This document shows, piece after piece, positions 45,010-56,772 of a stretch of DNA of 64,000 nucleotides. The stretch comes from Erwinia amylovora. GTDB lineage: Bacteria; Pseudomonadota; Gammaproteobacteria; Enterobacterales; Enterobacteriaceae. The notes under the pieces are model-generated. The model was not told the DNA's origin. It searched no databases and saw only the letters and a program-made list of their open reading frames with translations. The position numbers and the translations under genes were made by a program. The stretch spans positions 3,224,001 through 3,288,000 of the forward strand of contig NZ_CP066796.1 of the NCBI RefSeq assembly GCF_017161565.1, in the 5' to 3' direction. The first letter of the stretch is position 1. The number at the start of each line of letters is the position of its first letter.

Positions 45010-45576
45010 TTATTTTACGCGCGAAACGTATTCGCCAGAACGGGTATCCACTTTAATCACTTCGCCAATCTGCACGAACAGTGGCACTTTCACTACCGCA
45101 CCGGTAGAGAGAGTCGCTGGCTTTCCACCGGTACCGGCGGTATCACCTTTCAGGCCAGGATCGGTATCAACGATCTCCAGCTCGACGAAGTTCGGTGGCA
45201 GAACCTGGATCGGCTTACCGTTCCACAGGGTCACGATACATTCAGCATTGTCGAGCAACCATTTAGCCGCATCGCCCACGGTTTTCGCTTCAACAGGATG
45301 CTGTTCGAAGGTTTCCGGGTGCATAAAGTGGTAAAACTCACCGTCGTTGTACAGGTAGTTCAGGTTAGTATCGACCACGTCCGCGCCTTCAGCGGAGTCG
45401 GTAGACTTGAAGGTTTTCTCAACGCGGCTGCCGGTCAGCAGGCGACGCATTTTCACGCGTGCGAAAGCCTGGCCTTTGCCCGGTTTAACGAACTCGCTGG
45501 ATTCGATAGCGTAAGGTTCGCCTTCGAACATGATTTTAAGACCGGGACGGAAATCGTTGCTAGAATAAGTCGCCAT
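45010..45576 (-). CDS. efp: Elongation factor P
   Basis: A 188-residue three-domain tRNA mimic that relieves ribosome stalling at polyproline stretches. K34 (FVKPGKGQ) is the residue beta-lysylated by EpmA and EpmB. Sequence is almost that of E. coli EF-P. Divergent from epmB, with 41 bases between the start codons. Confidence 0.98.
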   Translation of the reverse strand: MATYSSNDFRPGLKIMFEGEPYAIESSEFVKPGKGQAFARVKMRRLLTGSRVEKTFKSTDSAEGADVVDTNLNYLYNDGEFYHFMHPETFEQHPVEAKTVGDAAKWLLDNAECIVTLWNGKPIQVLPPNFVELEIVDTDPGLKGDTAGTGGKPATLSTGAVVKVPLFVQIGEVIKVDTRSGEYVSRVK

Positions 45577-45617
45577 AAAGGCCCTCTACAATTTATTACT
45601 GGTACTTAGCCAAAAAA

Positions 45618-46646
45618 ATGGCACACATTGTAACCCTAAATACCCCTGTGCGAGAAGAATGGCTGCATCAACTTGCTGATGTCATCACCGATCCCGCTGA
45701 ATTGCTGCAGCTTTTAGCGTTGCAGCATCATCCTGAGCTGGTTTCAGGCCATGACGCACGGCGTCTTTTCGCCCTGCGCGTACCCAAGGCGTTTGCGGCA
45801 CGTATGCGCAAAGGCGATCCGCAAGATCCTCTGCTGCTGCAGGTGATCACCTCGCGACAGGAGTTTGTCGATGCACCAGGTTACAGTGCCGATCCGCTCG
45901 ATGAGCAGAGCAGCGTGGTGCCGGGTCTGTTACATAAATATCGTAATCGTGCGCTGTTGCTGGTCAAAGGCGGCTGCGCCGTCAATTGCCGTTACTGTTT
46001 CCGCCGTCATTTTCCCTACCAGGAGAACCAGGGGAATAAGCGCAACTGGCAGCAAGCCCTGGAGTATATCCGACAACAGCCAGAACTGGATGAGATTATT
46101 TTATCCGGTGGCGATCCGTTGATGGCGAAAGATCATGAGCTGGACTGGCTAATCGGCCAGCTTGAGCAGATCCCGCACCTCAGGCGTCTGCGTATTCACA
46201 GTCGTCTGCCGGTGGTGATCCCGAAACGTATTACCGAAGCCCTGTGTCAGCGCCTGGCTCAGACACGTCTGCAAACGCTGATGGTTACCCATATCAACCA
46301 CGCTCAGGAGATTGATGAGGATCTGCGTCACGGCATGCGTATGCTGAAACGCGCCGGGGTCACCTTGCTTAACCAAAGCGTGCTGCTGCGCGATATCAAC
46401 GACAGTGCGCCTGTGCTTGCCGCACTGAGCAATGCGCTGTTTGATGCCGGCATCCTGCCCTACTACCTGCACGTGCTGGATAAAGTGCAGGGCGCAGCGC
46501 ATTTCTACGTCAGTGACGAGCGCGCACGCATCATCGTGCGTGAGCTGCTGACAATGGTCTCAGGCTACATGGTGCCAAAACTGGCGCGTGAGATTGGTGG
46601 GGAGCCGAGCAAAACGCCGCTGGATTTACAGCTGCGTCAGGAATAG
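45618..46646 (+). CDS. epmB: EpmB, lysine 2,3-aminomutase for EF-P modification
   Basis: A 342-residue radical-SAM enzyme that converts (S)-alpha-lysine to (R)-beta-lysine for EpmA. The 4Fe-4S motif is GGCAVNCRYCFRRHF (CX3CX2C); SGGDPLMAKD and the PLP lysine region near the C-terminus are present. Divergent from efp. Confidence 0.97.
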   Translation: MAHIVTLNTPVREEWLHQLADVITDPAELLQLLALQHHPELVSGHDARRLFALRVPKAFAARMRKGDPQDPLLLQVITSRQEFVDAPGYSADPLDEQSSVVPGLLHKYRNRALLLVKGGCAVNCRYCFRRHFPYQENQGNKRNWQQALEYIRQQPELDEIILSGGDPLMAKDHELDWLIGQLEQIPHLRRLRIHSRLPVVIPKRITEALCQRLAQTRLQTLMVTHINHAQEIDEDLRHGMRMLKRAGVTLLNQSVLLRDINDSAPVLAALSNALFDAGILPYYLHVLDKVQGAAHFYVSDERARIIVRELLTMVSGYMVPKLAREIGGEPSKTPLDLQLRQE

Positions 46647-46706
46647 ACGCAGTGCGGGCAGATCGACGATCCGCCCTGGGCTGGCGATGTCCTTTAAATC
46701 TGCCTG

Positions 46707-47051
46707 TTAAGGGCACTTATAGACCTGGCCGCTCATCTTACTATCCAGCGGTGCGAAGCTGGACCAGAAGTTCTGGGTAGGACTGGTAGCACCATAGATC
46801 ACGTTGCCGCCCATCTCCGCCGCACGGTTACGCAAATCGTTAGCCGCACCGCGCAATGAACTGCCTTCCCCACCGGAGCCAGAGAACCAGTTACTTTGTG
46901 CGCCGGTGACGTTGCCCAACAGCTGGCAGCGACTGGTTGGCTGCTGGTCAGTAAAGGTCACGCGCTCGCCCGCAGAACTCAGCGTGTGAGAAGAACTACA
47001 GCCTGCCAGCAGCAGCGCCGCCACAGAGAGTCCCAGCAAGTTGATCCGCAT
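46707..47051 (-). CDS. yjeI: YjeI, DUF4156 lipoprotein
   Basis: A 114-residue lipoprotein with lipobox LLLAGC and the family core RGAANDLRNRAAEMGGNVIYG; ends VYKCP, like E. coli YjeI (117). Function unknown. The start at 47051 has GGGGA 7 bases upstream; further upstream ATG codons in frame lack one. Convergent with epmB, downstream of groEL. Confidence 0.88.
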   Translation of the reverse strand: MRINLLGLSVAALLLAGCSSSHTLSSAGERVTFTDQQPTSRCQLLGNVTGAQSNWFSGSGGEGSSLRGAANDLRNRAAEMGGNVIYGATSPTQNFWSSFAPLDSKMSGQVYKCP

Positions 47052-47184
47052 TTTATTCCCCATATTATTATCATCAGTGTCAGGCCCGGGCATCGCTGAA
47101 ATCTTCAAGATTTCCGATCCATCCTTACCCCATAACCCGCTTATCAGGTTAGCTTTACGCCATTATTTATACTATTTCCCCGCC

Positions 47185-47220
47185 AAAAAGAAAAACCCCC
47201 TGTCAAAGACAGAGGGTTTA
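47185..47220 (-). terminator. Terminator of groES-groEL
   Basis: On the minus strand AAACCCTCTGTC pairs with GACAGGGGGTTT (one mismatch) around TTT, followed by a T-rich stretch broken by one C. 22 bases behind the groEL stop. Confidence 0.8.
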
Positions 47221-47242
47221 TTCGGACAGGTGCCTTGGGGGA

Positions 47243-48925
<1,683 letters not shown>

Positions 48926-49219
48926 TTACGCTTCAACAATCGCCAGAATGTCGCTTTCTGAGATGATCAGAACTTCTTCGTTGTCGATTTTTTCGGTTTT
49001 CGCGCCGTAGCCTTCGCTGAAGATGACCACGTCACCCACTTTCACGTCCAGCGGCTTCACATCACCGCTTTCCAGGATGCGGCCGTTGCCAACTGCCAGC
49101 ACTTCACCACGGGTAGATTTACCCGCTGCAGAACCGGTCAGTACAATGCCGCCAGCAGATTTGGATTCAACTTCTTTGCGCTTGACGATCACACGATCGT
49201 GCAATGGACGAATTTTCAT
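48926..49219 (-). CDS. groES: GroES, 10-kDa co-chaperonin
   Basis: A 97-residue heptamer subunit. The mobile loop is around [27 protein letters not shown] lies 6 bases before the ATG. A sigma-32-type promoter lies 80-108 bases upstream. Confidence 0.99.
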   Translation of the reverse strand: MKIRPLHDRVIVKRKEVESKSAGGIVLTGSAAGKSTRGEVLAVGNGRILESGDVKPLDVKVGDVVIFSEGYGAKTEKIDNEEVLIISESDILAIVEA

Positions 49220-49298
49220 TGTTAGCTCTCCTTTGAGAAGTCCAATCAGTTTGGGATGAAAGCCGGGCTACAGTGGCTACCGGCCTTGTGACGGAAGA

Positions 49299-49327
49299 GA
49301 TGCGGCCGTACTGATGGCCTTTCAAGG
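49299..49327 (-). promoter_or_regulatory. Sigma-32 heat-shock promoter of groESL
   Basis: Minus strand CTTGAA (49322-49327), 15-base spacer and CCGCATCT (49299-49306), one mismatch to CCCCATNT. Same location as the E. coli groE promoter. Confidence 0.75.
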
Positions 49328-49437
49328 GGCGGAGGTAATTTTTTTTTTAACTGCGGCGTTTGCCGTTTTTTTAGCCGTAAGAGAATGCAGATAGTAAAAC
49401 GGCGCGCCTGTGAGAGTGCGCGCCGTAGCAGAAGGGA

Positions 49438-49896
49438 TTATTGATGAGGGGGATTGCCATCGTCGTGTTCAATCCGCTTAGCCTCTTTGCGCTCAAACTC
49501 ACCGTCAACGGTGAATCCGCTATCGGCGCCTGTGCCTCGCCACACTTTCAGATAGGGCATGAGCTTGAGCGTCAGATGCTTCTGCACCGGTGGTAGCAGC
49601 AGCAGCAGGCCGATAAAGTCGGTAAAGAAGCCCGGCAACAGCAGCAGAAAACCCGCCAACATCAACGACACACTTTTGATCATCTCTGCTGCGGGGCTTT
49701 CACCCGCATTGAGCTTCTGCTGCATCAGCATGAAGTTTTTCATTCCCTGGTTTTTCACCAGCGAAATACCTATGCAGGAGGTGAAAATCACCAGCAGCAT
49801 CGTTAGTAACACGCCAACAACATGGGCAACCTGAATGAAAAGAGAAATCTCAATCCATACCAGGACAAACATAATTAAGAACGGTAACCAGCGCAC
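49438..49896 (-). CDS. fxsA: FxsA, inner-membrane protein
   Basis: A 152-residue membrane protein with hydrophobic segments WLPFLIMFVLVWIEISLFI, VVGVLLTMLLVIFTSCIG and LMLAGFLLLLPGFFTDFIGLL, and a charged tail. In E. coli excess FxsA suppresses exclusion of phage T7 by the F plasmid; the normal role is unknown. Starts at GTG 49896 with ACAGGAGA upstream; the long N-terminal extension of the open frame is intergenic. Divergent from aspA. Confidence 0.92.
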   Translation of the reverse strand: MRWLPFLIMFVLVWIEISLFIQVAHVVGVLLTMLLVIFTSCIGISLVKNQGMKNFMLMQQKLNAGESPAAEMIKSVSLMLAGFLLLLPGFFTDFIGLLLLLPPVQKHLTLKLMPYLKVWRGTGADSGFTVDGEFERKEAKRIEHDDGNPPHQ

Positions 49897-50263
49897 CGTA
49901 TTCTCCTGTATCAATGGTCGCCTTGCAGCAAACACGGCGACCTGCAAAAAAGGCTCGTAACGCCCTATTATATAGAAAATGGGAGCGCCAACCCGATTTT
50001 TAAACTTAAAATGTTGAAAATCCTTTGGGAACTTCCAATGTGACCTGGAACAGATATCATTGAAACTGTTTGATATAACACGAAATTCAACCGCTTCGGT
50101 TTCAGGCTTTTGCATTTCACCGGAATATGATCGTGCTCGCCCCGACACAAACAGATAAAATGTCGCAACAGGCGTACCACGGCGCATACTTACGGGATGA
50201 TGCCTGCTAACACAGCAGTGACACTGTGATGATTCTATCAGTATCCCCTTAAAGAAGGTTCTC
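49897..50263. other. Divergent control region of fxsA and aspA
   Basis: 367 bases without a gene. A TGTGACCTGGAACAGA stretch at about 50038-50053 resembles the left half of a CRP site, which would fit catabolite control of aspA, but the right half is poor. No promoter could be set confidently. Confidence 0.35.
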
Positions 50264-51700
50264 ATGGTTAATAACATTCGTATCGAAGAAGACCTGCTGG
50301 GCATGCGCGAAGTTCCTGCGGATGCCTACTACGGTGTTCATACTCTGCGTGCGATTGAAAACTTTTACATTAGCAACAGCAAAATCAGCGATATTCCTGA
50401 GTTTGTTCGTGGCATGGTGATGGTTAAAAAGGCAGCAGCGTTGGCGAACAAAGAATTACAAACGATCCCGCGCAACGTGGCGAATGCCATTATCAATGCC
50501 TGCGACGAAGTGCTGAATAACGGTAAGTGTATGGATCAGTTTCCGATCGATGTGTATCAGGGCGGAGCGGGCACTTCAGTCAATATGAACACCAATGAGG
50601 TGCTGGCTAACATCGGCCTGGAGTTAATGGGCCACCAGAAAGGTGAGTATCAGTTTCTTAACCCGAACGATCACGTCAACAAATGCCAGTCCACCAACGA
50701 TGCCTATCCTACCGGTTTTCGCATCGCGGTTTACAGCTCCATTCTCAAACTCCTCGACGCTATTGGTCAATTGAGCGAAGGCTTTCAGCGGAAAGCGGTT
50801 GAGTTTACTACCATCCTGAAAATGGGGCGCACCCAGTTACAGGACGCGGTGCCGATGACCCTCGGCCAGGAGTTTCATGCCTTCAACGTGTTGTTAAACG
50901 AAGAGATACGTAGCATTTTGCGCACCGCAGAATTGCTGCTGGAAGTCAATCTTGGCGCAACGGCAATCGGTACACGCCTCAACACCCCGGATGGCTATCA
51001 GCAGCTGGCGGTGGCAAAACTGGCGGAAGTCAGCGGCCTGGCCTGTGTTCCAGCCGAAGACTTAATTGAAGCCACTTCCGACTGCGGTGCCTATGTAATG
51101 GTACACAGCTCGCTGAAGCGCCTGGCGGTAAAGCTGTCGAAAATCTGTAATGACCTGCGCCTGCTCTCCTCCGGTCCGCGCGCCGGGCTGAACGAAATCA
51201 ACCTGCCAGAATTGCAGGCCGGTTCGTCAATCATGCCAGCCAAGGTGAACCCGGTGGTGCCGGAAGTGGTCAATCAGGTGTGCTTCAAAGTTATTGGCAA
51301 CGATATCACCGTTACCATGGCTTCTGAAGCCGGTCAGCTGCAGCTAAACGTGATGGAACCCGTGATCGGTCAGGCGCTGTTCGAATCCATTCATATTCTG
51401 ACAAACGCCTGCTATAACCTGCTGGAAAAATGCGTCGACGGCATCACCGCCAACAAAGCGGTATGTGAAGCCTACGTGTTTAACTCGATCGGTATCGTCA
51501 CCTACCTTAACCCGTATATCGGCCACCATAACGGCGATATCGTCGGCAAAATCTGCGCAGAAACGGGTAAAAGCGTGCGTGAAGTGGTGCTGGAGCGTGG
51601 TCTGCTGACTGAAAGCGAGCTGGATGATATCTTCTCTACACAAAATTTGATGTTCCCGGTGTATAAAGCCAGGCGTTACACGGATGAAAACGAACAGTAA
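50264..51700 (+). CDS. aspA: AspA, aspartate ammonia-lyase
   Basis: Converts aspartate to fumarate and ammonia, feeding fumarate respiration and succinate exchange. 478 residues, the E. coli length, with the fumarase/aspartase signature [11 protein letters not shown]. Followed by a terminator and then dcuA, the C4-dicarboxylate antiporter with which it works. Confidence 0.98.
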   Translation: MVNNIRIEEDLLGMREVPADAYYGVHTLRAIENFYISNSKISDIPEFVRGMVMVKKAAALANKELQTIPRNVANAIINACDEVLNNGKCMDQFPIDVYQGGAGTSVNMNTNEVLANIGLELMGHQKGEYQFLNPNDHVNKCQSTNDAYPTGFRIAVYSSILKLLDAIGQLSEGFQRKAVEFTTILKMGRTQLQDAVPMTLGQEFHAFNVLLNEEIRSILRTAELLLEVNLGATAIGTRLNTPDGYQQLAVAKLAEVSGLACVPAEDLIEATSDCGAYVMVHSSLKRLAVKLSKICNDLRLLSSGPRAGLNEINLPELQAGSSIMPAKVNPVVPEVVNQVCFKVIGNDITVTMASEAGQLQLNVMEPVIGQALFESIHILTNACYNLLEKCVDGITANKAVCEAYVFNSIGIVTYLNPYIGHHNGDIVGKICAETGKSVREVVLERGLLTESELDDIFSTQNLMFPVYKARRYTDENEQ

Positions 51701-51845
51701 TTCAGCAATCTGACAATGCCTCATCTCACCCCCTTATCAGGAAGGTGGTTGGCCGGTAAATCGCTGGCAGGCCTATCGAAAATGATAAAGTGAGAATGAG
51801 TACGCAGAGCCAACGCATCTGCCGCTTAAGCATAAAGGAGTATTT

Positions 51846-51888
51846 AAGGCACGTCGGTTTTTACTGCGACGTGCCTTTTGCTTTTTAC
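51846..51888 (+). terminator. Terminator or attenuator between aspA and dcuA
   Basis: AAGGCACGTCG pairs with CGACGTGCCTT across a 10-base loop, followed by TTTGCTTTTT. Allows separate expression of dcuA. Confidence 0.75.
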
Positions 51889-51937
51889 AGCCCACAAATA
51901 ATTAACAGCCAGTTAGCAATATATAAAGGAAAGCAAT

Positions 51938-53239
51938 ATGTTAGTACCAGAACTTCTTGTCGTCTTTGCCGCTATCTATCTGGGTAGCCGATTGGGGGGG
52001 ATAGGCATCGGCTTCGCTGGCGGTCTCGGGGTGCTGGTATTAACCCTCGGATTTCAGATCTTGCCGGGGGCTATTCCGTTCGATGTCATAGAAATAATTA
52101 TGGCGGTCATCGCCGCCATTGCCGCGATGCAGGTGGCTGGCGGCATGGACTATTTGGTTAATCTGGCCGAGCGCCTGCTGCGCAAGCATCCGCGTTATAT
52201 TACCCTACTCGCTCCACTGGTGACGTACCTGATGTCGCTGCTGGCGGGAACCGGACATACGGCATTCTCCACGCTACCGGTGATTGCTGAAGTCGCCAAG
52301 GAGCAGGGCGTGCGCCCTTCGCGGCCGTTGTCGATTGCCGTGGTTTCATCGCAAATTGCAATCACCGCCTCACCGATATCAGCTGCGGTGGTGTTTATGG
52401 CCGGTATCCTGGAGCCAAAAGGGATCAGTTATCTGCTGCTGCTGGCGGTAGCTATTCCGGCTACCATGGCCGGTATCTTTATCGCTGCTTTGATCACTAA
52501 TTTCCTCGGTAAAGAGCTGAAAGACGATGCGTTGTTTCAGGCAAGGCTGGCGAAAGGGGAAGTCACACTGCGCGGGGCCAGCAAGTTCGAGCTGAAACCC
52601 GGGGCGAAACGCTCGGTTCTGTTGCTGCTGACAGGCATTGTCGCCGTAGTGATGTACGCCACCGCTATCAGCGATGCGGTGGGGCTGATCGATAACCCGG
52701 TACTGCCACGTAATGAAGCCATTGTGGTATTTATGCTGACGGTGGCCATGCTGATCTGCCTTACCTGCAAAATTGATAGCGCAGAGATCCTTAATGCCAG
52801 CACCTTCAAATCCGGCATGAGCGCCTGCGTCTGCGTACTGGGCGTGGCATGGCTGGGAGATACCTTTGTCAAAGCCCATATTGGCGATATTCAGCAGGTG
52901 GCTGGCAATCTCCTGCATGATTATCCGTGGATGCTGGCAGTTATCCTGTTCTTTGCATCCACCCTGCTTTACTCTCAGGCGGCCACCACTAAAGCACTGA
53001 TGCCTGCGGCGCTGATGCTGGGCGTCTCGCCGATCACCGCCGTCGCGTCATTTGCTGCGGTTTCCGCCCTGTTTGTCCTGCCAACCTATCCAACACTACT
53101 CGCGGCAGTAGAGATGGACGATACCGGCTCAACGCGCATCGGCCGCCTGGTGTTTAATCACTCATTCCTGGTGCCCGGCACGCTGGCTATCGTCCTGGCG
53201 GTGGCGTTTGGTTTCCTGCTGGGTGGGGTTATGCTGTAG
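51938..53239 (+). CDS. dcuA: DcuA, C4-dicarboxylate transporter
   Basis: A 433-residue inner-membrane antiporter for aspartate, fumarate, malate and succinate, with 10 or more hydrophobic helices. GGIGIGFAGGLGVLVL, STAVVSxQIAITASPISAAV-type loop and LLYSQAATTKALMPAALML are conserved with E. coli DcuA. AAAGGAAA lies 8 bases before the ATG. Confidence 0.96.
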   Translation: MLVPELLVVFAAIYLGSRLGGIGIGFAGGLGVLVLTLGFQILPGAIPFDVIEIIMAVIAAIAAMQVAGGMDYLVNLAERLLRKHPRYITLLAPLVTYLMSLLAGTGHTAFSTLPVIAEVAKEQGVRPSRPLSIAVVSSQIAITASPISAAVVFMAGILEPKGISYLLLLAVAIPATMAGIFIAALITNFLGKELKDDALFQARLAKGEVTLRGASKFELKPGAKRSVLLLLTGIVAVVMYATAISDAVGLIDNPVLPRNEAIVVFMLTVAMLICLTCKIDSAEILNASTFKSGMSACVCVLGVAWLGDTFVKAHIGDIQQVAGNLLHDYPWMLAVILFFASTLLYSQAATTKALMPAALMLGVSPITAVASFAAVSALFVLPTYPTLLAAVEMDDTGSTRIGRLVFNHSFLVPGTLAIVLAVAFGFLLGGVML

Positions 53240-53443
53240 ACATGCCCCCGCGGGCCGATCGCCAACCGCGATTGGCCCCCGTCATGTCGTCATGGCAACA
53301 ATGAGTTACCCGGCCCGATCGCCCTATCCTGAAAGCCCCATGCCCGCTCTGCCATGCTATTATCTGCGCTTGCAGTGCAAGGAATGGCCAGAACCTTGAT
53401 ATCTGCCATTGCCCGATTCACATGGAGAGAGTAAATAACCGAC

Positions 53444-55159
53444 ATGGTACAGCGCATCACGCCCTTTATTTTCCTGCTGTTAACCACCCTGTTCAACCTG
53501 AACGCCAGCGCAACACCGTTCGGACAGAACAACACCGGCCAGTTTGTGACGGTTAACCAGGCTTTTGCATTCGATTTTTCTCAGAAAAATGACCGCCTCA
53601 CCCTGAGCTGGCAGGTAAAACCCGGCTATTACCTTTATCGCCAGCAGATCAAAATTAGCCTGAAAGGGGCAACGCTCGCCCGGTGGAGCCTGCCTGCGGG
53701 CCATCCGCATGAAGATGAATTCTACGGCAAAACTGCGGTTTACCCGGACAACCTGACGCTGCCTTTTACCCTTACTCAGGCCGCTACCGGCGCACAGCTC
53801 ACCGTGAGCTATCAGGGGTGCGCCGCCGCCGGATTCTGCTATCCACCGGAAACGCGTAACGTGCCGTTAAACGCGGTTGTCGCGCAGAGTTCACCGGCAA
53901 ATGCAGCCATGCCAGCCAGCTCATTAAAGGACAGTCAAGAACACTCTCTGCCATTTTCCACACTGTGGGCGCTGCTGATCGGTATCGGCGTTGCTTTTAC
54001 TCCCTGCGTGCTGCCGATGTATCCACTGATCTCCGCTATTATCCTCGGCGGCAATCGCCAGTACAGCCTGGGCCGCCTGTTTGCACTTGCCATGTTCTAT
54101 GTACAGGGGATGGCGCTGACCTATACGCTCATGGGGCTGGTGGTTGCAGCTGCCGGGCTGCGTTTCCAGGCCGCATTACAGGCACCTGCCGTGCTGATCG
54201 TGCTCTCGGCGCTGTTTATCCTGTTGGCGCTGTCGATGTTTGGCCTGTTCAACCTGCAGCTTCCCCCCGCGCTGCAAACCCGTCTGACGCTATGGAGCAA
54301 CCGCCAGCAGGGCGGTTCACTGACCGGCGTATTCCTGATGGGGGCGCTGGCGGGGCTGATTTGCTCGCCCTGCACCACCGCACCGCTTAGCGCCATCCTG
54401 CTGTATATCGCCCAGAGCGGGAACATGCTGACCGGAGCCGCAACGCTGTATCTGTACGCACTCGGGATGGGCCTGCCGCTGATCGCCATTACCCTGTTCG
54501 GTAACCGGCTGTTACCGAAAAACGGCCCGTGGATGCAAACGGTAAAAGAAGGGTTTGGTTTTGTCATTCTCGCGTTGCCGGTATTTCTGTTGGAACGCGT
54601 GGTCGGTGAAATTTGGGGGATGCGCCTGTGGAGCGGGCTGTGCGTGGCCTTTTTCGGCTGGGCATTTATCACTAGCCTGAAGAGCAACCGCGGCTGGCTG
54701 CGCGTGCTGCAAGTTCTGCTGCTGGGCGCCATGCTCATCACTTCACGTCCATTACAGGACTGGGCTTTTGGCAACGCTCAAGGCCCGCAAGCGGCTGCCC
54801 CAATCAGTTTTAAACCTGTTACCCATGTTGAGCTGCTTAACCAGCAACTGCAAAACAGCACCGGCAAAATTACCATGCTCGACCTGTACGCCGACTGGTG
54901 CGTGGCCTGCAAAGAGTTTGATAAGTACACCTTCAGTGATGCCAGGGTACGTGCGGCGCTCAATCCTATGCAGTTGTTACAGGCCGATGTAACAGCTAAT
55001 AACAGCCGTGACAGCGCCCTGCTTAAGCATCTGAACGTGTTGGGACTGCCGAGCATTCTGTTTTTTGCTGCCGACGGGCACGAAATTCCCGATTCACGCA
55101 TCACGGGTTTTATGAAACCCTCCGATTTCCACGCGCATTTGCAGAAACTGACGCAGTAA
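53444..55159 (+). CDS. dsbD: DsbD, thiol:disulfide interchange protein
   Basis: A 571-residue protein carrying electrons from thioredoxin to periplasmic DsbC, DsbG and CcmG. Signal peptide, N-terminal periplasmic alpha domain with [13 protein letters not shown], eight-helix beta domain with cysteines in [10 protein letters not shown] and CSPCTTAPL, and a C-terminal thioredoxin-like gamma domain with DWCVACK. In E. coli cutA lies just upstream; here the 204 bases before dsbD hold no intact cutA. Confidence 0.96.
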   Translation: MVQRITPFIFLLLTTLFNLNASATPFGQNNTGQFVTVNQAFAFDFSQKNDRLTLSWQVKPGYYLYRQQIKISLKGATLARWSLPAGHPHEDEFYGKTAVYPDNLTLPFTLTQAATGAQLTVSYQGCAAAGFCYPPETRNVPLNAVVAQSSPANAAMPASSLKDSQEHSLPFSTLWALLIGIGVAFTPCVLPMYPLISAIILGGNRQYSLGRLFALAMFYVQGMALTYTLMGLVVAAAGLRFQAALQAPAVLIVLSALFILLALSMFGLFNLQLPPALQTRLTLWSNRQQGGSLTGVFLMGALAGLICSPCTTAPLSAILLYIAQSGNMLTGAATLYLYALGMGLPLIAITLFGNRLLPKNGPWMQTVKEGFGFVILALPVFLLERVVGEIWGMRLWSGLCVAFFGWAFITSLKSNRGWLRVLQVLLLGAMLITSRPLQDWAFGNAQGPQAAAPISFKPVTHVELLNQQLQNSTGKITMLDLYADWCVACKEFDKYTFSDARVRAALNPMQLLQADVTANNSRDSALLKHLNVLGLPSILFFAADGHEIPDSRITGFMKPSDFHAHLQKLTQ

Positions 55160-55196
55160 ATAACACTAACGTTAAATGATAAATGGGGAGAACCGC

Positions 55197-55772
55197 GTGC
55201 AGCGTGAAAAAGTACTTGGACAGGTTCTGAATATCCTGGAGCAGCATGGACTCGCCGCCACCTCTCTGGTGATGATGGCGAACGAGCTGGGATATAGCGA
55301 ACAGCAACTGCAACGTTTCTGGCCAGATCGTGATGCGCTGCTGTATGACGCACTGCGTTATCATGGCCAGCAGATTGACACCTGGCGGCGCAAGCTGCTG
55401 TTGGATGACAGCCTGAATACCGAACAGAAACTGCTGGCCCGCTATCGGGTACTGGCAGAAGCGGTGAGAAATCAGCGCTATCCCGGCTGTTTGTTTATTG
55501 CCGCCTGTTGCTTCTATCAACAGCCGGATCACCCCATTCACGAGGTCGCGGAGCTGCAAAAGCAGGCATCATGGCAATTTAGTCACGACCTGCTCTGCGA
55601 GCTGGAAACCGACAACCCGCCACTGGTGGCGCATCAGATGGAGCTGATTCTGGAGGGGTGCCTGTCGCGCCTGCTGGTGAAACGTAACGTGCAAGAGGTG
55701 GAGAACGCTTGCCGCCTTGCGGAAGATATATTGAGCATTGCCCTGTGCCGTAAGAACGGCGCACTAAGCTGA
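55197..55772 (+). CDS. yjdC: YjdC, TetR-family transcriptional regulator
   Basis: A 191-residue regulator: N-terminal helix-turn-helix (about 5-50) and a ligand-binding C-terminal half. QREKVLG, RFWPDRDALLYDALRY and RYPGCLFIAACCFY match E. coli YjdC (191). Start is GTG at 55197, with GGGGAG 6 bases upstream. It is 37 bases after dsbD, so probably cotranscribed. Targets unknown. Confidence 0.92.
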   Translation: MQREKVLGQVLNILEQHGLAATSLVMMANELGYSEQQLQRFWPDRDALLYDALRYHGQQIDTWRRKLLLDDSLNTEQKLLARYRVLAEAVRNQRYPGCLFIAACCFYQQPDHPIHEVAELQKQASWQFSHDLLCELETDNPPLVAHQMELILEGCLSRLLVKRNVQEVENACRLAEDILSIALCRKNGALS

Positions 55773-55882
55773 ACAGCTTTTATCCCCGGTGAATAAAAAG
55801 CAGACAGACGAGCGGGTTTTAACACTTTTTTATGACAAACCCGTTGACGACGAACGGCCTTTACGGTTTAATGCGCCCCGTT

Positions 55883-55958
55883 GCCCGGATAGCTCAGTCG
55901 GTAGAGCAGGGGATTGAAAATCCCCGTGTCCTTGGTTCGATTCCGAGTCCGGGCACCA
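55883..55958 (+). tRNA. pheU: tRNA-Phe(GAA)
   Basis: A 76-base cloverleaf with GCCCGGA/TCCGGGC acceptor stem, anticodon GAA in ATTGAAAAT and encoded CCA. Lies just after yjdC, as pheU does in E. coli, a well-known integration site of genomic islands. All the DNA to its right differs in character from the backbone. Confidence 0.98.
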
Positions 55959-56071
55959 TCTTCAGAGCCTGTTCGTTAAGAAATGTATTCCTGACGGGCA
56001 TGACAGTAACCCGGATCGTTATCGTGCAGGATGAGGTACATTCGTTCTGCATCTGATGATTTGGGGATCAA

Positions 56072-56106
56072 GAACCCGGATAATGTTGACGCATCATTCG
56101 GGTTTC
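56072..56106 (+). terminator. Hairpin after tRNA-Phe
   Basis: An imperfect stem, AACCCGGATAATG with CATCATTCGGGTTT, loop TTGACG, followed by a short T-rich end. Probable terminator of the tRNA-Phe transcript. Confidence 0.4.
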
Positions 56107-56224
56107 TTCCGTCCCAACACTTTCAGTTACAGGTTTCCGCTTTTTACACGTTATTCTGTCAACCGTCTGTAAAAAAATTGCCCTGATTTGCCTCTTTCTC
56201 CGCACCAATTCCGTAAAATCCGAC

Positions 56225-56371
56225 TTAAAAGCTCCCCCTGGTGGCAAAAGCTGCACCAAGATTTCTCCGCAGGGTATCAATATTGGCTTCAACGTACTCC
56301 AGCGTCACCGCCAGACGTGAATGACCGGGCAGCATCTGGACGTCATTGAGATTTCTCTCTGGCCTTTGCAT
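56225..56371 (-). pseudogene. Tyrosine recombinase (integrase) C-terminal remnant
   Basis: A 48-codon minus-strand fragment, too short to be a working gene: NLNDVQMLPGHSRLAVTLEY followed by VEANIDTLRRNLGAAF. The GHSR motif supplies the catalytic His region and the downstream Y in LEYVE is the usual place of the catalytic Tyr. The rest of the integrase (the two Arg motifs and the N-terminal part) is missing; upstream in the same frame stop codons occur. It sits 270 bases from tRNA-Phe and marks an old integration event. Confidence 0.7.
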
Positions 56372-56772
56372 CACAACTTATCCTCAGATTTTGCCCCCTT
56401 ATCCACCCGCGAGCGGTGAATCAGAGCTGGTCGGTGGTTTTTCATAATGCACTGACCTGTGGTCGCGGTTTTGCCCCTAAAAGCGTCAACCAAGAAGTCG
56501 CACCGGAGAGTATACTCTTTTGTGATCACTGAGAAATTGTGAAATAAGCTTTACGACAAACGCCGTGGCCGGGGGAAGGTTATAGTAAGCAGATAATGCT
56601 CACCCCGGGGAGATATACAACAGCCATTCCTTACAAACCGGTTCAATCCGTCTTTATGGCTATTGAGAGGGTGAAATTCAGTATGTCATTGAATTTGAAC
56701 TGCCTCGTATTTCATTGCGAATAGTATTTAGTTGAATACCAGGCAGGAGACATACCAGTTCTAAGTAAATCT
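56372..56772. other. Gene-free junction between integrase remnant and island genes
   Basis: 400 bases without a credible gene. Base composition falls toward A+T-rich from about 56520. No repeat of the tRNA-Phe 3' end was noticed in the window, so the distal attachment site, if it still exists, lies beyond 64 kb. Confidence 0.45.

Noticed and set aside
56068..56292. 74-codon minus-strand open frame overlapping the integrase remnant
   Set aside because: It is in another frame than the recombinase motifs and has no similarity; only the integrase frame is meaningful.
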